64,000 bases of DNA from assembly GCA_002869925.2 (NCBI GenBank), contig NEWT02000035.1, positions 490,667 to 554,666 on the forward strand. Direction: 5' to 3'. The notes under the pieces were generated by a model, which was not told where the DNA came from, made no database searches, and worked only from the letters and a program-made list of their open reading frames with translations. This document shows, piece by piece, positions 56,952 through 64,000 of this stretch. This stretch comes from Nitrospira sp. CG24A (GTDB taxonomy: Bacteria > Nitrospirota > Nitrospiria > Nitrospirales > Nitrospiraceae). Made by a program: the position numbers and the translations under genes. Numbering within the stretch: position 1 is the first letter of the stretch; every line of letters begins with the position of its first letter.

Positions 56952-57082
56952 TAGCAGACTGCTCAAAAATCCCGCCAGCAAGGCCGCAGCCGATGAACGC
57001 ACCGGAGGCGTAGCCTCTGGGCTACGTTGAGGACGCTTTCGAGGGGAGAACGCCGCTGGCGGGTTTTTTCAGCAGGCTGCTA
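56952..57082. repeat. Palindromic 125-bp intergenic repeat, copy 2
   Basis: The ends TAGCAGACTGCT and AGCAGGCTGCTA pair, then CTCAAAAATCCCGCCAGC with GCTGGCGGGTTTTTTCAG; the centre holds GTAGCCTCTGGGCTAC. It resembles 17908-18034 throughout. It begins at the transporter's stop codon and can form a T-rich terminator hairpin. Confidence 0.75.
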
Positions 57083-57976
57083 AAGACGGGAGGTTTGCCG
57101 ATCGACGACCCACACTCCAGCCAAGATCAGAACGATACCGAGGATTTCGCTGATGCCCACCGATTCGTTCAACAGCACCGCAGATAACCCGACGGCGGCC
57201 ACAGGAGTCAAATTGCCAAAGACAGACGCGCGCGAGGGCCCAACGCCCTTCACCCCATACAGCCAGGCCTGTTGCGCAATCGCGGTGGCGAACAAGACCA
57301 GATACCCCAGGGCCATCCAGTCCGCTGTCGTCACGGACCCGAGTCCCGCATCCAGCATCTTACGGTCCACCCACAAGAGAGGGACTTGAAGAACGGTCGC
57401 GACGAGCAGGGTCGCCCAATTGACGGTGAGAGCCGAGTGGCGCTCCATGATCTTCCGGCTGCCAATACTGTAGAGGGCCCAGCTCACCACCCCGCCGAAG
57501 ACTAGTAGGCTGCCGAGCAAAGGCTGATCACCCGCAGCCTGAAACCCCGCCACAGAGACCAGTCCAACCCCGGCGAACGACAAGAGACCGCCCGCCCACA
57601 CCGCACGCAGCGGAACATCCTGAATCAACATGGCCGAGAGCAGCGCCGTCACCACCGGGCTTGCCCCGATGATCACCCCGCCCACGGCCCCGCTCACATA
57701 CTTGAGCCCCATCATAATGAGCAAGTGGTTGCCCAGCACGCCGAGCCCCAGCAGTCCCAGCATGCGCACATCTGCGTTGGTCAACTTGGCCAACGTGCCT
57801 TCCTGGAACCACCAGGTTGTCAGGAGGATCGCCAACCCGCCGATATCCCGCAGGACCGAGGCTTCAACCGCGGAGAATCCGCTCAGGGCCAGCTTCTGGG
57901 CCACGATCGATCCACCCCACAGGATCGAGGCAGCGATAATCGCCCCATAGGCCAGTCTGTTGGAAGAAGATGTCAT
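57080..57976 (-). CDS. EamA-family drug/metabolite transporter
   Basis: A 298-residue inner-membrane protein with ten hydrophobic segments in two EamA halves. ASILWGGSIVAQKLALSGFSAVEASVLRDIGGLAILL opens the first half and GGVVSWALYSIGSRKIMERHSAL the second. SVFGNLTPVAAVGLSAVLLNESVG is the usual ninth-segment signature. It probably exports small metabolites or amino-acid-like compounds; substrate unknown. Monocistronic, ending in a palindromic repeat. Confidence 0.88.
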   Translation of the reverse strand: MTSSSNRLAYGAIIAASILWGGSIVAQKLALSGFSAVEASVLRDIGGLAILLTTWWFQEGTLAKLTNADVRMLGLLGLGVLGNHLLIMMGLKYVSGAVGGVIIGASPVVTALLSAMLIQDVPLRAVWAGGLLSFAGVGLVSVAGFQAAGDQPLLGSLLVFGGVVSWALYSIGSRKIMERHSALTVNWATLLVATVLQVPLLWVDRKMLDAGLGSVTTADWMALGYLVLFATAIAQQAWLYGVKGVGPSRASVFGNLTPVAAVGLSAVLLNESVGISEILGIVLILAGVWVVDRQTSRL

Positions 57977-58141
57977 GCTCTATGGGGATACCGTCGTTTC
58001 CGTCTGCCGTCAAGAAGTATTCTTTCAAGGCAGTGGGCATATGCCCTTTTGCTCCTTGCATGAGAACGAGGGAATCGACTCGGCAGGCTAGACTAAAGTG
58101 TTGATCTTTGAATATAGAAAGAATCGGGGTTGGCACGCGAA

Positions 58142-58798
58142 TCAATGCACGCGGACTGCGCTGATCACCAGAGCCAGCAGCTCGTCAGGCATAACGGCTT
58201 CGCCGGACGCGCCTTCACTGAGCGCCAACTCTCAGCGGGCACTCCGTTCCCGCTCATCGGAACTACCATGATAGAACACGACAGGAATGGTCAGATGACG
58301 TGCTCGCAATTCACGCAGCAGGCGGATCCCTGCACTTGGCGCTCCGGCGATTGGCTCAGGCCGCTGCCAAACGGACAACACCAAGTCGAACGGCTCCTGG
58401 TCCGAGGCAATGCGCGCAAGCGCTGCTAAAGATGCATCGACGATGTCCACAGCACGAAGCATCACCGGAACCACGCTCGCCTCTCCGCACTTGTGCCGCC
58501 TCATCGCGACGTCCAGTTCGTGGCTCCAGATATAATCCGACCTGATGAAATCTGCACTGACAAGGAACAGCACGAGATCTGCCGTCGCCAACTGTGTATT
58601 GATTTCGTTGTCTCACTTCTGCCCAGGTACAAGGCAACGGTCATGCCATGGCCGAATTACCCCACAGCGCTCCATAATCTTAAGGTGCCCCGCGAGTTCA
58701 TCCCGCAATGGCTCCTCCTCATGCGCATAGCTGTAGAACAGATTGACGGCTCCATTCCTTCTCCTGCTAAGGATCATACACATCTGGCTGACACTCAC
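58142..58798 (-). pseudogene. TIR-domain gene with two in-frame UGA codons, apparently fused to a receiver-like half
   Basis: From about 58798: VNLFYSYAHEEEPLRDELAGHL and WHDRCLVPGQK give the TIR start. A TGA (58613-58615) stands where homologues have Trp. In the same frame DNEINTQLATADLVLFLVSADF and SVVPVMLRAVDI continue. After that the sequence resembles the back half of a receiver-like domain (FDLVLSVWQRP, AGIRLLRELRARHLTIPVVFY), then a second TGA (58232-58234), and in the same frame PDELLALVISAVRVH to the stop at 58142. Frame preservation beyond each TGA suggests recent decay; readthrough is possible but unproven. TIR domains act as NADases or signal makers in defence. Confidence 0.7.
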
Positions 58799-58863
58799 AC
58801 CTGAGGCATCTCGAACTGTGCGTCATCAGAGGAAGCATGCTCAGTCACCCATGGGCAAAGACC

Positions 58864-59643
58864 TCATCCTAGATCCGGGAGCTTCGCAATATAGTCGTTG
58901 CTGTGGGCCGTAATCTTTTGCTTCACTTGGTCTCGTATACTTGAGAGCACCTCATCGTTGATCGTCACCCTTCCGGAACATTTTTCGAGTTCCACCTCGT
59001 CGTTGCGAATCTTAAAGAAGAGTATCGAAGTAATGGTCGACTCTGCCTTTAAGCTAAAGGCCATCAGTGAGACGAAGAACTGATCGTTCTCGCCTTGCTC
59101 GACCAATGCGATTTGAAAGTGTCCGGTCTTGACATGTTTGCTTTCACGGTCAAAAATCGTTATCCACGACTTGCTGGAATCCATCGACTTCAGGGCTTCG
59201 AGGGTCGATATCACGACGGCGAGCGCTGCCGGGGCGGCTCCGAGAAACACCGACGCGACTTTGAGGATCGCCTCATGGGCTTCAAGACCGTCTGCCTCTT
59301 CCGTGTAGGAAGAAAAGCTTCTGTCTTGAATCACCCATCCAATATTTTCCAGGACGTCGAAGTACGCGTTGTACCACTGGATAATGTTCGACTTGTCAGG
59401 CACCTTCTTATTGGCCACAAGCTGGGCAAGCAGGCTGGCATTGACAATGTCTTGCCGTCGTTCGTTGGAGACCCCTTTCACAAAAGACACGATATCTGAG
59501 GCCACGACCATCGCTTGGTTTTTCTGCGCATTGAAGTCAATGATCTCTCGAATGCCTTCGACACCTCCACGAGCCCGAGTCGGAGACGGCAGCTTCACGG
59601 AGCTGAGAAATTCACGAGCCGATTTAGGAGTAATCTTCTTCAT
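58864..59643 (-). CDS. Unrecognised 259-residue protein in the caspase/CHAT cluster
   Basis: The start ATG has GGAGG 8 bases upstream. Residues 1-120 are helical and charged (SAREFLSSVKLP, GIREIIDFNAQKNQ, ASDIVSFVKGVSNERRQDIV, NIIQWYNAYFDVLENIGWVIQ). Residues 125-150 form one hydrophobic helix (ILKVASVFLGAAPAALAVVI) with small residues. The rest is beta-rich (WITIFDRESKH, FQIALVEQGEN, SITSILFFKIR-like strands) and ends in a helix. I recognise no family. Position directly after a CHAT gene and one hydrophobic helix in a soluble-looking protein suggest a membrane-acting effector, which is inference. Confidence 0.6.
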   Translation of the reverse strand: MKKITPKSAREFLSSVKLPSPTRARGGVEGIREIIDFNAQKNQAMVVASDIVSFVKGVSNERRQDIVNASLLAQLVANKKVPDKSNIIQWYNAYFDVLENIGWVIQDRSFSSYTEEADGLEAHEAILKVASVFLGAAPAALAVVISTLEALKSMDSSKSWITIFDRESKHVKTGHFQIALVEQGENDQFFVSLMAFSLKAESTITSILFFKIRNDEVELEKCSGRVTINDEVLSSIRDQVKQKITAHSNDYIAKLPDLG

Positions 59644-59723
59644 GTCATATCCTCCATAGTTGTGTGGTGAAAGACACTGTCCACTGTGACAACATTCATT
59701 TCAAGACCGTTGGGCTTACGTCT

Positions 59724-62672
59724 TCACGCCTTACCTTTTCCACGACGCGTTGGCCGGCCTGTACGTTTCTCTCGCACAGGACTCTTTCGCGCAGGCTTTT
59801 TTGCCGAAGCCTTTGGGCTGAGGGGTAATCTGACTTTCTGTTTTGCTTTGCTCTCAGGAGGTTCCGTCGTCTGGACACGTGGCTGCAGTTGAGTTTGGAT
59901 ATAGTCCAGCGATTCCATGGCTGACGCGACAATCGCCCGATCGAGATAGGACAATTTTCCGAGGATGTTTCTCGCAAATTTCATCTGCATCAGGGCTGAA
60001 TCTTGCTCTCGTGAGGTCGCCGACAATTCGGTAAACGCGGATCGGTATGCCCTTACCAGGTTATCCCGCTCTTGCGGCAGGGACCGGTGGAGGAATGCAC
60101 GGATCAAGGCCACATCCGCGATGGTGACCGCATCCCATGCACTGGGTTTCTTCTGGAAACGCTCCTTCGCCAAAGACTCGCATGTCGAGAGCGACGATTC
60201 ACTTCCAGAATATTTTTTCCCTAAAAGAGCCTCGATCACCAACATGTTGATGATCGGATAGGGATCTGCCATCCCCTCATGTTGTTGTCGGTTTACCGCT
60301 TTGCGGTAGTAGGCAGCCGACTCCCTCAAGTGATCTTTAACCTTCTCAGCATCGGTCTCAAGCTGTGCCAGTTTCTTGTGCGCGCTTCCCATGAGATTCA
60401 GACGTTCTGCTGTTTCGGCGATACTGAGTAGATGCCCGCCTTTTCTAATGGCCTCTTCGATCATGGCCTTGTTGCTGTCCTTCTCTCCAAGCCGCACCGC
60501 GAGGTTGATCCACTGTTCAATGACACGAAGCGTGGCGGAACTCGACGTGTCTTCGCTTTCAGCCGCGCGTTGGTAATGTTCGATGGCTTCTTTGAACAGG
60601 CCTTGATCACCGTAGGCCCCTCCAAGTCGCTCCTGGAAGGCGCCCTGTTTCAGCCAATCCGGGGGACAATCCTTCTCGATATCGACGAGAGTTTGTTGCG
60701 ATGCGGCCGGATCCGTTGCATGAACCAGAGATGAAAGTTTATCCAACTTGATAAGCACTTCCTCCGCGGCAACAGTCACGTCCTCACTGTTGAGCTGGCT
60801 TTTGTTTCCCTGTTGATTCAGGCAAAAATCCGGATCGCCATAGGCTTGATAGGCCCCCCACGTATTGGAATCTGGAAACTCCTCCCAGGTTTTTTTCCGC
60901 GCTTCCTTCAACGCCCGGCCAAAGGACTGGCCGGAGAGAAGTTCCTTGTAAAACACTTCTGCAAAACTCAGTGCCGCATCGTCCTGAACGGGCCATCCAG
61001 CCGCGACGACCGCGCGCACACCCTTCCGGATCAATTCACGAGAGATACTGGCGGCCAGCTTATTGTAGGCCGTGCCACCCATTTGCCCGAGGTAGCAGCA
61101 GTTAAGGAACACCAGTTCCGGGATCGGATCCAGCATCGCAATCTCTGCGGCGGTGAGAAAGAGACCGTCGCTCAGCACGACGCCGGCTTTCGCACCGGCG
61201 GTATCGATGTCTGCCTCGTTGTAATACCCGTGGCCGGCAATGTGGACGATTCGATAGGGTTGGGCCACGAGTTGGTTCAAGACCTCAATCGCACCTGGCC
61301 GTTGCCTGAAGGAGGTCACCTCGTAGTGGGAGGCCAACAATGATGCAACGATCTCTGCCTCCATTTTCGCGCCAAGAAGTTCCCGATAGTTGGAGGGAGT
61401 GAGGGGGTCCCCAACGACATAGACATTATTCGACGTGCTGTCTCGCACGCGCACATCGTAGTCGGCGGTTTCAAGTTGCCGGATCATGCCCATGCGAACA
61501 CAGAGCGGCTCGTCCGTATCGATCATTAGCTCCCAGGGATAGTGGGCCGTTACGTCGTCGAGAATGAGGACCACGTTATCCTGGCTGAGGAGGCTGTCCT
61601 TGAGGTCCAGTGGGATCAACAATTCAAAGAGAGTCTTCGCGGTGTCTTGCCTGAAAGCCCTGTCCTCGATCGAGCGCTGAATAAGCTGGGCAATGAGTTC
61701 TGGTTGGCTTTCTTGAACGGTCACTTCGGCTCGGGCCCGGTCGGATAGAGCGAGAAAACGAAGTTTGTGCGGAGGACGAAACGCCGATCCACGGTCTCTA
61801 AAGGCCAGGTCAAGCAGGGCGCTCCAGACCTGCGGATCATTCGACTTGTCTTCTTGCAGCATGGTGCGGAGACGATCCTTCAACACCGGAGGCAGGCTCA
61901 AGGAGGCCGGAGGAGGGGCAGCCTGGATCGCGGAAACGGTCCATCGACGCCAATACCCTCGACTGCTCGTCGGAACGAGCCGCGTCTGGCCGCCTTTGCC
62001 TTTTTTCAAGTGAGGTTCGACCGTAATGTGTGCCTGGAACTCACGTTCGATACGCTTCGCCACACGATGTGCGGACTTTGCCGCGTCGACCGCCACATCG
62101 AGATAGAGTTCGATAAACTCGATGTGTGTCACCCGCGGAAGCGCGACACGCTGTTTCTTGAGAACGCGTTGTGCGAGGGCACGATTGGCCAGGATCACAC
62201 CACGCACAATGGCATTGACCGAATCCTCCACCGCGATGTTGGCGGAGGTATTGGATCCGATCAGCAAGCTATTGATCGTGAGTTCAACTGGTTCCTTCGC
62301 AGGTGTTGACGCGCTCCCGCACTGGTTGATATGCAGGCAATACTCCGTCACCCCGTGATAGACGGCTTGGGTGAGCGCCGAAGGCGTCAACTCTCCCCAC
62401 TTGCCGAGCCCTATGACAATCGCACCGTGTTGTACGCCCAAGGATTTCTGGATCTCATTGGGCGTGGCCAGCGCGACAGCAACCGTGCCTGGCTTTCCCG
62501 GATAACGTCCCAAATGATACCGCTGCGAAAGCGCGTTCCCGACGAGCCTGTCCACGATGTGCTCCGCCCCGGCAATGGTATCGCCCTCGTAATGACTCAG
62601 CAGAATGGGATGGCTGGTGTGGTTGAGATTTCCATGCAACACGGAGACGTGAAGTGTGTCGTCAGATTTCAT
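59724..62672 (-). CDS. CHAT-domain protease-like protein with TPR region and basic tail
   Basis: A 982-residue protein. Residues 1-260 are an alpha/beta region of unknown type. The CHAT (caspase HetF-associated) domain spans about 345-620: PWELMIDTDEPLCVRMG, IVHIAGHGYYNEAD with catalytic His 481, ELVFLNCCYLG with catalytic Cys 526, and GVRAVVAAGWPVQDDAA. Residues 640-850 are TPR-like helices. The last 45 residues are Lys/Arg/Pro-rich and may bind nucleic acid or be disordered. CHAT-TPR proteases cut partner proteins in bacterial immunity, e.g. TPR-CHAT of type III-E CRISPR. Partner genes on both sides are on the same strand, within 82 and 80 bases. Confidence 0.85.
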   Translation of the reverse strand: MKSDDTLHVSVLHGNLNHTSHPILLSHYEGDTIAGAEHIVDRLVGNALSQRYHLGRYPGKPGTVAVALATPNEIQKSLGVQHGAIVIGLGKWGELTPSALTQAVYHGVTEYCLHINQCGSASTPAKEPVELTINSLLIGSNTSANIAVEDSVNAIVRGVILANRALAQRVLKKQRVALPRVTHIEFIELYLDVAVDAAKSAHRVAKRIEREFQAHITVEPHLKKGKGGQTRLVPTSSRGYWRRWTVSAIQAAPPPASLSLPPVLKDRLRTMLQEDKSNDPQVWSALLDLAFRDRGSAFRPPHKLRFLALSDRARAEVTVQESQPELIAQLIQRSIEDRAFRQDTAKTLFELLIPLDLKDSLLSQDNVVLILDDVTAHYPWELMIDTDEPLCVRMGMIRQLETADYDVRVRDSTSNNVYVVGDPLTPSNYRELLGAKMEAEIVASLLASHYEVTSFRQRPGAIEVLNQLVAQPYRIVHIAGHGYYNEADIDTAGAKAGVVLSDGLFLTAAEIAMLDPIPELVFLNCCYLGQMGGTAYNKLAASISRELIRKGVRAVVAAGWPVQDDAALSFAEVFYKELLSGQSFGRALKEARKKTWEEFPDSNTWGAYQAYGDPDFCLNQQGNKSQLNSEDVTVAAEEVLIKLDKLSSLVHATDPAASQQTLVDIEKDCPPDWLKQGAFQERLGGAYGDQGLFKEAIEHYQRAAESEDTSSSATLRVIEQWINLAVRLGEKDSNKAMIEEAIRKGGHLLSIAETAERLNLMGSAHKKLAQLETDAEKVKDHLRESAAYYRKAVNRQQHEGMADPYPIINMLVIEALLGKKYSGSESSLSTCESLAKERFQKKPSAWDAVTIADVALIRAFLHRSLPQERDNLVRAYRSAFTELSATSREQDSALMQMKFARNILGKLSYLDRAIVASAMESLDYIQTQLQPRVQTTEPPESKAKQKVRLPLSPKASAKKPARKSPVREKRTGRPTRRGKGKA

Positions 62673-62754
62673 AGTGCGCCTTCTCTGTTGGCATAGATCG
62701 ACCGGAAGCGTAGCGGTGCCTCCCCATAGAGAGAGGTTCCTCTACACTCTCTCT

Positions 62755-63591
62755 CTAGCTGAGAAACATACGATCGAACGAGGTACGCTGTCCTTCAAGC
62801 TGAGGGACTTGATCGTACTCATTGCTCTTGAGCTTTGCGGTGGTCCGCTTGTGCAGATCACGGTAAGTCAGATTCCCTTTCGTCTCTGTGATCGACTCGA
62901 CCAGGTAATAGGTCAAGGCGCCGTTAAACGAACCGCCGATGTGCGCATCGGCAGAAGTCTGTGTATCGCGACAGCCGGTGATCAGCATCTCTTGAATATC
63001 GGCGTGGACGATATCGCCCTTTCGTTTCCGCCCTCGGGGAGCTTTCCCCAGTTGACCGCGAAGCGTTCCACGCAGTTTCCTGCCGGATTCGGTAGCCATC
63101 AGATCCAACGGGCAAGGAAGGAACCGTTCTTTGATGGGAGCATCCGGCGGAGTGAACGCGCGAGTATTGGACCCTGAGTGACAGCAGTCCATGATCACCG
63201 TGAGGTTCACGCCCGCTCGAAGTTTATTGAAGGCCTTACGGAGCCAGTCGTCGCGTAGGGGATCGTTCCAATCGAGATTGGTCGGACAGAGAATTTCGTC
63301 TCGATGATCCGCTTCATCACCATTGTCGTCAGGCACGTTGGACCCATGGCCTGAATAGTGGAGAAGCAGGGTGTCGCCTTTCTTTCCGCTCGCAATCAGT
63401 TTCTGAATCGCCGACTGCATGGCCTTCTTCGTCGCCTGCAGATCGGTGAGAGACATTATGTCTTGGGCTGAGAATCCATAGTAGGTGGTGAGCGCCTGCT
63501 GGAGATTCTTGACGTCGTTGACGCAACCCCGGAGATCAGACCCGGGTATCTGGTACCGGTTGATGCCGATAAGCACCGCTCGCTTGGCCAT
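62755..63591 (-). CDS. Caspase-like (C14) protease
   Basis: A 278-residue metacaspase-type protein. It starts KRAVLIGINRYQIPGSDLRGCVNDV. Catalytic His is in LLLHYSGHGSNVPDD (His 82) and catalytic Cys in TVIMDCCHSGS (Cys 137). The second half includes TGCRDTQTSADAHIGGSFNGALTYYL, the usual C14 C-terminal block. No extra sensor domain is fused. Bacterial caspases cleave after Arg or Lys and trigger death pathways or processing of partner proteins. It starts the cluster, has a GGAGG ribosome site, and is followed by the CHAT gene. Confidence 0.9.
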   Translation of the reverse strand: MAKRAVLIGINRYQIPGSDLRGCVNDVKNLQQALTTYYGFSAQDIMSLTDLQATKKAMQSAIQKLIASGKKGDTLLLHYSGHGSNVPDDNGDEADHRDEILCPTNLDWNDPLRDDWLRKAFNKLRAGVNLTVIMDCCHSGSNTRAFTPPDAPIKERFLPCPLDLMATESGRKLRGTLRGQLGKAPRGRKRKGDIVHADIQEMLITGCRDTQTSADAHIGGSFNGALTYYLVESITETKGNLTYRDLHKRTTAKLKSNEYDQVPQLEGQRTSFDRMFLS

Positions 63592-64000
63592 ATCGCCCTC
63601 CTTATGTGTGGGAAATAACTCTCACCTCAAATCTACGCGCCCGATTGCGGCTGGTTGAACCTCTTGAGCCGGTTAGGATCATGCGTATGTTCCACGAGTT
63701 CGACGATGTTTTCAACCGTAATAAACATCGACTTACTCTGGAGCTCAGAATGGTAAATGACGCAAACATCTTGCCAGCGAAATATCTGAGGGAAGAATTG
63801 TGTCCAACTTCAGCTTCAGACCCAGCTTCTGAAGGGAAATATGGGCATTCCCCTGCAAAATGAACTGATCATGGACTGAGAGAGGAAATCCTTGGACGGG
63901 TGCGCGACCACTGGCAACAATCGGAGGGAGAATCTAAAACAATACGGCACTGTATCAAAATGGGTACGACATGGTGGGATCGGCAAAGGGGATTGGAGCC
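63592..64000. other. Right-edge stretch without supported gene
   Basis: About 400 bases upstream of the caspase gene. A plus-strand frame from 63871 (reading LREEILGRVRDHWQQSEGESK) stays open to the window edge but has no clear start or family. The caspase promoter should lie here, but no box is convincing. Confidence 0.4.

Noticed and set aside
58864-59643. Reading the 259-residue protein as a bacterial gasdermin
   Set aside because: It lacks the short Cys-containing N-terminus and strand pattern of gasdermins; only the genomic setting is similar.
63690-64000. A further gene at the right edge
   Set aside because: Frames are short or lack starts; none shows family motifs.

Overview
The window looks like chromosomal DNA of a Nitrospira-type bacterium (phylum Nitrospirota). 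This is inferred from gene style and order (glutamate synthase pair, family 57 glycoside hydrolase next to galT, dnaB-hisZ-serA cluster, twin PilT-type ATPases, many short palindromic intergenic repeats). No rRNA, tRNA or other decisive marker is present.

Layout. (1) 1-6.5 kb is an accessory region: small minus-strand genes (DUF433/DUF5615 pair, DUF2726 protein, lipoprotein, ParE-type toxin pair) separated by sequences that look like integron attC sites, cut by a complete IS4-family element with a 10-bp target duplication and followed by an IS481-like element broken by a 55-bp tandem duplication. A nucleotidyltransferase pair follows. (2) 6.6-24.4 kb is mostly core: gltD/gltB, a polyprenyl diphosphate synthase, a DUF1015 protein, an NtrC-type regulator, an amgK-murU cell-wall recycling pair, a VanZ-like protein, a GH57 enzyme, galT and a ThiS-like carrier. 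The regulator gene carries an inserted DUF2310-like gene that duplicates and restores its 5' end. (3) 24.4-30.6 kb is scarred: a truncated TtcA-like gene, a truncated iron-binding protein gene, two same-orientation IS256-type remnants flanking a sugar aminotransferase and a dehydrogenase/acetyltransferase fusion, an MNT/HEPN remnant and an IS3-type remnant. (4) 30.6-44.9 kb is core again: TPR lipoprotein, dnaB, hisZ, serA, class V aminotransferase, lytic transglycosylase, membrane TPR protein, bioF, pilT, pilU, cytochrome c. (5) 45-57.9 kb is mixed: a frameshifted formylglycine-generating-enzyme-like gene, a large secreted glucose/sorbosone dehydrogenase, PilZ, TumA/TumE and ParE-type toxin pairs, a Sel1 protein, repeat clusters and a drug/metabolite transporter. 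(6) 58.1-63.6 kb is a same-strand cluster read from the right: caspase-like protease, CHAT-TPR protease-like protein, an unrecognised 259-residue protein with one hydrophobic segment, and a TIR gene interrupted by two in-frame UGA codons.

The best candidates for something undescribed are the caspase/CHAT/unknown/TIR cluster, the DUF2310 gene that sits inside a regulator gene and rebuilds its start, the attC-like cassette array without a visible integrase, and a dispersed palindromic repeat whose core is conserved while its arms differ but stay self-complementary. All family calls come from reading the sequence; no database search was run.
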